NCBI RefSeq assembly: GCF_039537505.1
Contig: NZ_BAABAQ010000003.1
Coordinates: forward strand, 310,001-374,000
From: Streptosporangium oxazolinicum
Lineage (GTDB): Bacteria; Actinomycetota; Actinomycetes; Streptosporangiales; Streptosporangiaceae
Length of the DNA stretch: 64,000 nucleotides
Direction: 5' to 3'
Position numbers and translations under genes: made by a program
Part shown: piece by piece, positions 17,918 through 26,044 of the stretch
Layout of the letters: every line of letters begins with the position of its first letter
How positions within the stretch are numbered: position 1 is the first letter of the stretch
The notes under the pieces: generated by a model
What the model was told of the DNA's origin: nothing
The model's input: the letters and a program-made list of their open reading frames with translations, nothing else
Database searches by the model: none

Positions 17918-20032
17918 CTACCGAGGCGGCGTCCCCTCGGGCACCGCGCTCGGTGCCGGGGCGTACCCGGTGGCCCGGGTGGTGAAGGTTCCCCGGCCCT
18001 GGGTCCGGCTGCGCAGCCGGGTCGCGTAGCCGAACAACTCGGCCAGCGGCACGGTCGCGGTGATCACCACCGCCCCCGCCCGCGCGGTCGAGCCGGAGAC
18101 CCGGCCGCGCCGTGCCGACAGGTCGCCCAGCACCCCGCCGGCGGCGTCGTCGGGCACGGTGGCCGTGACCTCGACCACCGGTTCCAGCAGCACCATCACA
18201 CTGGCCCGCAGCGCCTCCCGCAGCGCGAACCGCCCGGCCGTACGGAACGCCATCTCCGAGGAGTCCTTGGGATGGGTGGCTCCGTCGGTCAGCGTGACCC
18301 GCAGGCCGGTCACCGGATGCCCCCCGAGGGGCCCCTCGGCCAGTGCGTCCCGGCAACCGGCCTCCACCGCCCGGACGTACTCCCTCGGCACCCGCCCGCC
18401 GACGACCACCGAACGGAACACGAAGCCCGCCGCGCCGCCGTCAGCGTCACCGTCCGGGACGCCCTCCAGCGGTTCCACGTCGAGGACGACGTGGGCGAAC
18501 TGACCTGCGCCGCCGTCCTGCTTGACGTGCCGGTACAGCAGCCCGGACACCCCGCGCCCGACCGTCTCCCGGTACGCCACCTGGGGCCGCCCGACCCCGA
18601 CGTCCAGCCCGTGGGTACGACGGATCTTCTCCACCGCGACCTCCAGATGCAGCTCGCCCATCCCCGACAGCACCGTCTGACCGGTCTCGGGGTCGGTCCG
18701 TACCACCAGCGAGGGATCCTCCTCGGCCAGTCGCGCCAGCGCCGACGCCAACCGGCCGGTGTCGACGCTCCTGTGCGCCTCGACCGCGACGGAGACCACC
18801 GGGTCGGCCACGACCGGCGGTTCGAGGACCATCGGCGCCGAGGGATCGCACAGGGTGGCCCCGGTGCGAGCCGCCTTCAGCCCGACCACCGCGACGATGT
18901 CCCCGGCCACCGCCCGGTCCACCTCCGTGTTCCGGTCGGCCCGCACCCGCAGGATCCGGCCGATCCGCTCGGTACGCCGCGCGCCCGCGTCCAGCACCGT
19001 GTCTCCCTTCCGGATCGTCCCCGAGTACACGCGCAGGTAGGACAGCCGCCCGGTGGCGGTCGAACTCACCTTGAACACCAGCGCGGCGAACGGCGCCGCC
19101 GGGTCGGCGGCCCGCTCCCGCACCGTGCCGTCCCGGGAGCCGTCCTGAGTGCCGCGTACCGGCGGCACGTCCAGCGGTGAAGGCAGGTACGCCACGACGG
19201 CGTCCAGCAGCGGCTCGATCCCCCGGTCGCGGTAGGCCGATCCGCACAGCACCACCACGCCCTCCCCCGTACGGGTCAGATCGCGCAGTGCGGCGGCGAG
19301 GGTCGGCGCGGAGATCTCCGACTCCGCGCAGAACTCCTCCAGCGCGATCGGGTGCAGCTCGGCCACCGCCTCCTCCAGCAGCCGTCTGCGCCGGTGCGCC
19401 TCCTCCAGCAGGGCGTCCGGCACCGGCCCCTCCTCGAACGTGTCGCGGCCTCCGGCCCACACCAGCGACCGCATGCGCAGCAGGTCCACCACGCCGGTGA
19501 ACCCGTCCTCCCGCCCGATCGGCAGCTGGACCACCAGCGGGACCACGCGTAACCGTTCGCGGATCGACGCGACCGCCGCGTCGAGGTCGGCACCGGCGCG
19601 ATCGAGCTTGTTGACGAAGGCGATCCGCGGCACCCCGTGCCGGTCGGCCTGCCGCCACACCGACTCGCTCTGCGGTTCGACGCCCGCGACGGCGTCGAAC
19701 ACCGCGATCGCGCCGTCGAGCACCCGCAGCGAGCGCTCCACCTCGTCGGAGAAGTCGACGTGGCCGGGGGTGTCGATCAGGTGGACGCGGTGGCCGTCCC
19801 AGGCGCAGCTCACCGCCGCGGCGAAGATGGTTATTCCACGGTCGCGCTCCTGGGAGTCGAAGTCGGTGACGGTCGTCCCGTCGTGCACCTCGCCACGCTT
19901 GTAGGTGGCGCCGGTGGCGTACAGGATCCGTTCGGTGATGGTGGTCTTGCCCGCGTCGACGTGGGCGAGGATGCCCAGGTTGCGGACGCCGGTCAGCGAG
20001 TCGGTGACATGACGGTGCGGGTCGGTGCGCAT
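17918..20032 (-). CDS. Elongation factor G paralogue (translational GTPase)
   Basis: 704 residues with the complete EF-G plan. The GTPase domain has G1 as AHVDAGKT (residues 23-30), the switch region as RDRGITI, G3 as DTPGH, and G4 as NKLD. Then come domain II, domain III with SGMGELHLEV, domain IV, and domain V with the LLEPVVEVTATVP and GGVLGDLSARRG signatures. EF-G drives ribosomal translocation or recycling. It is not in the usual rpsL-rpsG-fusA-tuf operon. Arginine- and alanine-rich divergence also suggests a second, specialised copy of the type seen in many actinomycetes rather than the main fusA. A ribosome-protection role is possible but the motifs favour EF-G proper. Confidence 0.85.
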   Translation of the reverse strand: MRTDPHRHVTDSLTGVRNLGILAHVDAGKTTITERILYATGATYKRGEVHDGTTVTDFDSQERDRGITIFAAAVSCAWDGHRVHLIDTPGHVDFSDEVERSLRVLDGAIAVFDAVAGVEPQSESVWRQADRHGVPRIAFVNKLDRAGADLDAAVASIRERLRVVPLVVQLPIGREDGFTGVVDLLRMRSLVWAGGRDTFEEGPVPDALLEEAHRRRRLLEEAVAELHPIALEEFCAESEISAPTLAAALRDLTRTGEGVVVLCGSAYRDRGIEPLLDAVVAYLPSPLDVPPVRGTQDGSRDGTVRERAADPAAPFAALVFKVSSTATGRLSYLRVYSGTIRKGDTVLDAGARRTERIGRILRVRADRNTEVDRAVAGDIVAVVGLKAARTGATLCDPSAPMVLEPPVVADPVVSVAVEAHRSVDTGRLASALARLAEEDPSLVVRTDPETGQTVLSGMGELHLEVAVEKIRRTHGLDVGVGRPQVAYRETVGRGVSGLLYRHVKQDGGAGQFAHVVLDVEPLEGVPDGDADGGAAGFVFRSVVVGGRVPREYVRAVEAGCRDALAEGPLGGHPVTGLRVTLTDGATHPKDSSEMAFRTAGRFALREALRASVMVLLEPVVEVTATVPDDAAGGVLGDLSARRGRVSGSTARAGAVVITATVPLAELFGYATRLRSRTQGRGTFTTRATGYAPAPSAVPEGTPPR

Positions 20033-20340
20033 GGCCCATGGCCCTTCGGAATGATCCGGACAGGACGGCGCGATTCATGACGAGACGAGTGGAGAGCCCC
20101 CGGTACGGTGCGGCCGGGCGGACAGGGTTCAGACGTTCGTCACGGGCATTCGACGCGGGCCGCGCGGCCGGCGTCGGGCACCGGCGAAGACACCAGGATC
20201 ACGTCGTAGCGTGACGGGGGAATGACCACAGCGGCGTGATGGCGCACGGCCCGCTCCCCTCACTGGTCAGGGCTTCACTGGTCAGGGCGCGCGCCGCGAT
20301 GTCGCGGCGGCGCGTGATCAGTGGCGAGTGTACTGAGAGC

Positions 20341-20374
20341 GCCACGGGCGGGAAACCGGTTTTCCGCCGGTGGC
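20341..20374 (-). terminator. Hairpin downstream of the erythromycin-esterase-like gene
   Basis: Arms of 15 bases (20341-20355 and 20360-20374) pair at 13 positions around a CCGG loop, about 80 bases beyond the stop of the minus-strand esterase gene. No U-run. It lies in the 423-base gap 20033-20455, which otherwise shows no gene and holds the upstream region of the EF-G paralogue. Confidence 0.5.
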
Positions 20375-20455
20375 GACCCCGGCTCGACGCGTCGGCGACG
20401 GACGAGGCCCGGGTCCGGCACCGGTGCTCGCCCCGCTGACAGCGTCAACGGCGAT

Positions 20456-21754
20456 TCACGAGTCCGGTCCGGAAGCGACGTGCTTGACGAAGAGGAGTCC
20501 GTCGGTCTCACGCAGCTGGCCGGGGTCCAGCGGGAAGTAGCTGTGGTTGGCCGACGTACCGATGCGCGGGGCCGGTTCAGTCCCCGCGGCGCCAAGGGCC
20601 CCGGCCAGGCCCGCCGAGTCGACGACGTAGCGGTTTCCCGGGAGGGCGGACAGGATTCCCTCGAGGGTGTCCGGCTTCGGGGCGTCGAGTCCCTGGTGCG
20701 GCGCGGCTCCCAGGGCCGAGGCCACGAAGGCGTACTCGTCACCCAGCCGCGCGCCGACGACCGCGCCGGCGCTCCACCACCTCAGCGTCCGGCCTTCCAG
20801 CGGCCCCCAGCCCTGCGGCAGCAGCCAGAGGCTCTCGTCGCGCTGGAGGTGGCGGTTGTGGGCGTGGACCAGCGTCGGCCCGCGCCGCGCCCGGCGCTCC
20901 CGCTCCGCGATGGCCAGCAGATTCTCGGCCATCATCGCGTCCCGGAGGCCCATGAGCCGCACCATGCGCGCCTCGGACGTGTCGGCCATCGCGGCGTGGT
21001 AGCGGAGCAACCCGGTCGCGGTACGCCCGTGCAGGTCCGCCCGCCACCAGTCCTCACGCGACGTCGCGCGGATCAGGCGCGGTGACTCGGCGGTGAGCAA
21101 CGCCAGAAGGTCGTCCGCGATGAGGCGCAGTTCTCCGGCGTCGGCGGACAGTCCCACGGACAGGGAGGGATCCATGGTCACCGCGGGATCGCTCCATCGG
21201 TCGTCGGAGCCGACCAGGTGGTCGATGGTGCCCACGGTGTACGGGAGAAGGTCGATCTCCACATGGGCCGCGAGGTAGCCGTGCAGCGCGGTGAGGGCTC
21301 GCCTGGGACTGTCCGGGCCGGTCATCTCGAACGGACCGTCGAACCCGAAGAACCGGACCCTGTCCGACGCGGGACGATCCCGGTTGTGCTCCCTCATCCA
21401 CCGCACGAGCTCGCGGCTCGACTCCAGCTCGCCGGATCCGTGGCTGAAGCCGCGACGCACGACGTCGTCGAACTCTCCCACCCCCTCGGTGACGTACGCG
21501 TCGACGATCAGACCCGTGAGGCAGTCGCTCTCAAGCGCGATCGACCGGTAGCCCTCGTGCTCGACGAGGTGCCGGAAAGCCTCGTTGCGCAGCCGGGGAA
21601 GCGTCTCCTCACCGTGCATGGCCTCGCCCAAGCCGAGCAGGCGGGGCCTGGCGGGAAGCGACCGGAGGAGTCTCGTGATCGCGGCGCCGAGATCGGCGAC
21701 GCTCTCACCGGGGAAGGCCCACGCGTCGTCCCGGACCGGTGCGTCAGCGGCCAT
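20456..21754 (-). CDS. Erythromycin esterase family protein
   Basis: 432 residues of the Ere/succinoglycan-biosynthesis esterase family. The motif GLGEAMHGEE at about residues 42-51 corresponds to the conserved GE-THG-E segment with the catalytic histidine. IALESD follows, and HAHNRHLQRD near residue 300 is the second conserved histidine block. Ere enzymes hydrolyse the macrolide lactone ring, but most family members in actinomycetes have unknown substrates, so resistance should not be assumed. ATG 21754 follows AGGAG. It is monocistronic, with a hairpin downstream. Confidence 0.85.
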   Translation of the reverse strand: MAADAPVRDDAWAFPGESVADLGAAITRLLRSLPARPRLLGLGEAMHGEETLPRLRNEAFRHLVEHEGYRSIALESDCLTGLIVDAYVTEGVGEFDDVVRRGFSHGSGELESSRELVRWMREHNRDRPASDRVRFFGFDGPFEMTGPDSPRRALTALHGYLAAHVEIDLLPYTVGTIDHLVGSDDRWSDPAVTMDPSLSVGLSADAGELRLIADDLLALLTAESPRLIRATSREDWWRADLHGRTATGLLRYHAAMADTSEARMVRLMGLRDAMMAENLLAIAERERRARRGPTLVHAHNRHLQRDESLWLLPQGWGPLEGRTLRWWSAGAVVGARLGDEYAFVASALGAAPHQGLDAPKPDTLEGILSALPGNRYVVDSAGLAGALGAAGTEPAPRIGTSANHSYFPLDPGQLRETDGLLFVKHVASGPDS

Positions 21755-22083
21755 GGCGGCTCCTGTCTCTTCGATGACCCTGGCAACACCTTCAACCGTA
21801 TCGCTTAACTCTCTGTTTAAACTTTGACGCTTTCCTACTGGTCAGCATGGCCGAAACCTTCAACCATGTGGGGCGGCTCAGCTCCGGCGCGCGAACTCCG
21901 GTCAGCTCCCCGCGGGCGACTCCGGCGTGCGAACTCCGGTCCGGCGCGTGGCCTCCGACCGGTCGGCCGGGCAGGTGGACGGACGGGCTTCGGCCCCCGG
22001 CGACCGTCGCCCCTCCCGCCCGCACCGGATTCACCGGTGCGGCCGGAAGGGCCGAGAGGCCGAGGAGCCGACGCCCTTCCCCC

Positions 22084-22182
22084 TGGACCTGGATCTGGCC
22101 CCGAACCCAGACCCGAGCCCGTACCTGAAGCTGGACCTGAAGCTGGCCCCGGGCCTACACCTGGACCCGGACCCGGACCCGG
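22084..22182. repeat. Degenerate hexanucleotide repeat tract
   Basis: About 100 bases of imperfect six-base periodicity alternate CTGGACCTG-like and GACCCG-like units. There are two copies of CTGAAGCTGGACCTGAAGCTGG-type repeats and three consecutive GACCCG units near the end. It lies in the gene-free interval 21755-22213 downstream of the carotenoid oxygenase stop. It may be a slipped-strand minisatellite or a coding fossil (one frame reads DPDPDP-like). No gene is visible in this interval; its right end holds the upstream region of the esterase gene. Confidence 0.55.
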
Positions 22183-22213
22183 GGTCGCCCCGGACCGGCC
22201 GGTCTCGCGGCCG

Positions 22214-23581
22214 TCACAGGTCGGGGAGCCAGCTCCCGTGGAAGCCGAGCGGCACCCGCACCGGAAGGTGGATCCGTGCGACGGGCTCGCCGGTGAAGTC
22301 CCGCGCGGACAGGATCACCAGGTCCGCCGCCCCGCGGTCCGGGTCGTGGACGTAGGCCAGGACGTAACCGTCGTCTTCGCCGGCCCCCACGGCGGCGAAG
22401 ACGCCCTCACCCACGGTGGCGCCGCGCCCGAAGCGGTGCACCTCGGCGACGTCCCTGTCGTAGTCGTGCTTGATCAGCGCGTTGTCGAACGCCTCGTCGG
22501 GGAGCGGCCCGTCCACCGGAGGCATGGCGACCTCGTTCATCTCCCCGATGACGGCGGCGTAGCCGTACCGGTGGCGGCGCGACAGGAGGCCCTCGTTGAC
22601 GCGGGGGAACTCCTGCGGGCGGTCGTCGATCGTCCGCCGCCCCACCTTCCCGGCCTGCGGGTCGATCGTCCAGCGTTCCAGCACGGCCGGTTCGGCGGTG
22701 TTGGTGCGGACGTCCATCCGCGGATACCTGACGAGGTCGAGCACCACGGAGGAACCCTCGTCGTAGGCGTTGAGCGTGTGGGCGACGTAGCACGGCTCGA
22801 TGTCGACCCACCGGACCCCGCCCCCGTCTCCCCTGTCGCGCGGCACGAGCCCGACCCGTGCCTGATGCGCCTCGTTCCAGAGGTAGGGCACCGCCTCCCC
22901 GGCCTGCACGAGTTCCATGCTGAACGTCACCGGCTGGTCGATCAGCACGACGTACCGTTCGGTGAGCGCGAAGTCGTGCATCATCGGGGCGTCCGGGACC
23001 GGGACCCTGGTGGTGCGGATCGCCGTACCGGTCCCGTCGATCACCACGTGCCGGACGTGGTCCCACAGCGGGAAGTACGTGACGGCGTGCAGCTCGCCGT
23101 TCACCGGGTCGAGCTTGGTGTGCGCGGTGAACGCGCCGTCGAGGGTCCCGCCGAAGTCGTACGGCCCGACGGTGCCGAGCTCGTCGTCCAGCTCGTACGG
23201 CAGCGGTCCCCCCTCGACCAGCGCGAGCGTACGGCCGGCGTGCCGGATCACGTGCGTGTTCGCGGCGAAGTCCATGGCCGGGTCGACGTCGCCGGTCCGG
23301 CCGGGGCGGCGGGGCTCCCCGAGCCGGTCGGTCACGTCGGCCGAGCGCACCCACCGGTTGCGGTACCACTCGGCGCGGCCGTCGCGGAGCCGGAGACCGT
23401 GGATCATGCCCTCGCCGAGCATCCAGTGGTGGGCCACCGGGTCCTCGATGTTCAACGGGTTGGGGCCGTTGCGCAGGAGCCGCCCGTTGAGCTCCGGCGG
23501 GATGCGCCCGGACACGGGCAGGTCGTACGCGGTGACCTCTTCCTTCACCGGCGCGAAGGGACCTTCCAGGTAAGGATTCAT
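22214..23581 (-). CDS. Carotenoid oxygenase (carotenoid cleavage dioxygenase family)
   Basis: 455 residues from ATG 23581; GTG 23614 is an alternative start. The seven-bladed propeller family is marked by the N-terminal block IPPELNGRLLRNGPNP. The four histidines that hold the catalytic Fe(II) appear in FTAHTKLD, MMHDFALT, YVAHTLNAYD and the final LGFHGSW. Such enzymes split carotenoid or stilbene double bonds with O2. It stands alone with no carotenoid-synthesis gene nearby, so the substrate is unknown. Confidence 0.93.
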   Translation of the reverse strand: MNPYLEGPFAPVKEEVTAYDLPVSGRIPPELNGRLLRNGPNPLNIEDPVAHHWMLGEGMIHGLRLRDGRAEWYRNRWVRSADVTDRLGEPRRPGRTGDVDPAMDFAANTHVIRHAGRTLALVEGGPLPYELDDELGTVGPYDFGGTLDGAFTAHTKLDPVNGELHAVTYFPLWDHVRHVVIDGTGTAIRTTRVPVPDAPMMHDFALTERYVVLIDQPVTFSMELVQAGEAVPYLWNEAHQARVGLVPRDRGDGGGVRWVDIEPCYVAHTLNAYDEGSSVVLDLVRYPRMDVRTNTAEPAVLERWTIDPQAGKVGRRTIDDRPQEFPRVNEGLLSRRHRYGYAAVIGEMNEVAMPPVDGPLPDEAFDNALIKHDYDRDVAEVHRFGRGATVGEGVFAAVGAGEDDGYVLAYVHDPDRGAADLVILSARDFTGEPVARIHLPVRVPLGFHGSWLPDL

Positions 23582-23699
23582 GACGAATGCCCTTTGGTGA
23601 GGTGGTGATGTCACCGACCTTCGCCGAAGTGGCTGACGGCCCGCGTACCGGCCGCTGACGAGGCGGTCACTGGGAGAACTACCCGCTTTCCGCGACCGG

Positions 23700-25970
23700 T
23701 CAGTGGTGGCCGAACTGACCGAGGCGGTGATGGGCGATCTCGACCTCGGCGGGCGTGAAGAGATCCGCGAACCGTGGCTGGACGACCAGCGCCTCGACGG
23801 TCAGGTCGAGGCGGCCTCGCTCCCACAGCGCCGCGAAACCGTCCGACACGGCCGGCGCGTGCAGGAGCTTGCGGGCCGTGGCGAGGCTGCCGTGCTCGGC
23901 CAGCATGCTCAGGAAGTACGTCGCGTGGTAGTTCGCCTCGCTACGTGCCCTGTCGTAGACGGAGCGCATCGCCTCGTTGAACTCGGCGTCCGCCGCCGAC
24001 GTGGTGTCCGACCCTTCGAGGGCGGCGGACTCCTCATCCGCGTCGTCATGGGCGCCCGCGGCGTTCTCGTTGCGGCGGGTCACATAGCCGAGCAGGGCGT
24101 CGACCGATGTGAAGACCTCGTATCCCAGTTCTTCGAGGCGAGGCAGGTCCGCGACGTCGGGGTCGAGTTCCAGGACCACCGGCCTGCCCTGTCCCGCCTG
24201 GAGCCCGTCCGGCCAGAAGGCCTCGGCCACGGCCAGCGCTCGACCGGTGACGGGATCGGCGATCTCGCTGTCGAGCGCCGGTTCGGCGTATCCGAGCCGC
24301 ACCAGCTCCTCCGCCATGGCCTTGACCTGCGCCGAACGGACGTCGTCCTGCTCGCCGGCGACCACCGTCACCGGCCGGAGGTCGGTGGCAGTCGCGGCGG
24401 AGGCGCCGTCGCGAAGCTCGGTCAGGAACGACTGGACGGCCTGCGCCAGCAGTTCGCGCCGGGCGGCGAGGAAGTCCGGGTAGCGCTCGACCCGCCACAG
24501 ATCGGGATCGGAGGGAATCCACTGCGAGGCCAGCACGCCAGGTTGCTTCTCCTCGGCCTCCGCGAAGTACTCCTCGGGAGAACGTTTCCCGATCATGAGA
24601 TTGGTGTCCTGTGTCAGGAAGCAGAAGTTCGCGACGGCGTTGACCTGCCCCCGGTCATACCCGGCCTTGTAGAGAACCGCCTTGGGGAAGATGTGGTGCA
24701 CCTGTAGTGCACTGAGCTTGCCGAGGGCCTCGGCACGCAGTTCCAGACCGCTGCCGAGGTCCCGCGCCCCCTTGACCCGGGTGATCATGTAGAGGAGCGG
24801 GTAGAAGCGCGCTCCCTTGGTGGAGCCGTCGAAGTCGTGGGGCTGGATCTCCAGGTTCCCACCGCGCCAGCGCTCCAGGGAGGCGATCAGCCCGTCGATG
24901 CCTGATTCCTTCACGACCTCGTAGTCCTGGGCGAGGACGGTCTCGGTGGAGCCGGCGAAACGCCCCCACAGCGCCGAGTGGACGTACCAGAACAGCACCT
25001 TGTCACGGTGGACGGCGTCGGCGAACCGGCCTCCGGGGCTGAGGTGAAGCAGCCGCGAGATGACGGGAATCGCGTAGCGGCCCATGACGACCTGGTCGTG
25101 GTCCAGGCCGAGGCGCCCGGACGCCGCGTCCAGGAAGTTGCCGACGTATCCGACGGACTTGGCCAGGGCGGTCTCGAAGTCGGCGGCCGACACGGCGTCG
25201 AGCGCGGTGAACACCGCGCGTCCCGTCGCCACGGCGGTGGTGTTACGCAGGAGCCAGTCCAGGGAGAAGTCGAATCCCGCGCTTTCCCAGCGCTTCAGGT
25301 GGTCACGCATCACCTGCCGGGCCGGTGACCAGTGCGCGCAGATCTTCGCCAGCGCGAGGTCTCCCTTGGACAGGGCGGTCCCTCCGGAGTTCACCCGGTT
25401 GAAGATGTCGACGACGACCTCGATGTCCTTGTCCGGGCCGGTGATCTTCTCCTCGTGGAACTCCCTCTCAAGCAACTGCCTCAGCCGGTTGAGCCGCTCA
25501 AGGTAGGTGGCGAACCTGTCCGGGGCGGTGCTGAAGTCCTTGAAGAACGGCTCCAGCCCATCGGTGAACAGGCGGGTCACATCCACCCATCGGGCGTCGT
25601 CGCGCATCTTCGCCGGGGCGTAGAACTCGAAGTTCTCGTCCTCGACGTTGAAGCGGAGACCGGTGAAGGCGGAGGCGTCCCCCTCGAAGAAGGCGGGCGC
25701 GTGACCGCGGATGACCCCGTAGAGGGAGGTGATGCGCTGCTGGCCGTCGAGAAGCAGCAGCCGCACACCGCCGTCGGTCGCGCCGCCGCGCACCGAGGCC
25801 TGGTCCGGCTCGGTCTCCCACAGCAGCAGGCCGCCGACCGGATACCCGCGGTACAGCGAGCGCATGAGCCCGCGGACCTGGTCGCGGTTCCAGACGTATC
25901 CCCGCTGGAACTCCGGCAGGAGCACGGTGCCGTTGTCGATCTGGTGGAGGAGTACCGAGAGCTTGGCCAT
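23700..25970 (-). CDS. DUF262/HNH (GmrSD-like) restriction-type protein
   Basis: 756 residues. Residues 1-240 form a DUF262 domain with LPEFQRGYVWNRDQV and the nucleotide-handling motif LLLDGQQRITS, plus FNRVNSGGTALS. Around residue 426 is an HNH-type centre, LQVHHIFPKAVL, followed by NLMIGKRSPEEYF, as in DUF1524. This is the GmrS+GmrD combination in one chain, known from type IV systems that use NTP to cut modified phage DNA. The C-terminal 130 residues are a helical region ending in RFADLFTPAEVEIAH, common in defence nucleases. ATG 25970 follows AAGGCGGGA. It lies 74 bases downstream of the RelE-UvrD gene on the same strand, likely one operon. Confidence 0.8.
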   Translation of the reverse strand: MAKLSVLLHQIDNGTVLLPEFQRGYVWNRDQVRGLMRSLYRGYPVGGLLLWETEPDQASVRGGATDGGVRLLLLDGQQRITSLYGVIRGHAPAFFEGDASAFTGLRFNVEDENFEFYAPAKMRDDARWVDVTRLFTDGLEPFFKDFSTAPDRFATYLERLNRLRQLLEREFHEEKITGPDKDIEVVVDIFNRVNSGGTALSKGDLALAKICAHWSPARQVMRDHLKRWESAGFDFSLDWLLRNTTAVATGRAVFTALDAVSAADFETALAKSVGYVGNFLDAASGRLGLDHDQVVMGRYAIPVISRLLHLSPGGRFADAVHRDKVLFWYVHSALWGRFAGSTETVLAQDYEVVKESGIDGLIASLERWRGGNLEIQPHDFDGSTKGARFYPLLYMITRVKGARDLGSGLELRAEALGKLSALQVHHIFPKAVLYKAGYDRGQVNAVANFCFLTQDTNLMIGKRSPEEYFAEAEEKQPGVLASQWIPSDPDLWRVERYPDFLAARRELLAQAVQSFLTELRDGASAATATDLRPVTVVAGEQDDVRSAQVKAMAEELVRLGYAEPALDSEIADPVTGRALAVAEAFWPDGLQAGQGRPVVLELDPDVADLPRLEELGYEVFTSVDALLGYVTRRNENAAGAHDDADEESAALEGSDTTSAADAEFNEAMRSVYDRARSEANYHATYFLSMLAEHGSLATARKLLHAPAVSDGFAALWERGRLDLTVEALVVQPRFADLFTPAEVEIAHHRLGQFGHH

Positions 25971-26044
25971 GTCCCGCCTTCATCGTGACGAACTGATGAT
26001 CTTAACTGCCGCCGCACTTTTCGTGCTTGGTCTTTCACTGAAAG

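Noticed and set aside
20199..20214. TCACG-n6-CGTGA inverted repeat upstream of the EF-G paralogue
   Set aside because: Arms of only five bases in GC-rich DNA; no further support for an operator.
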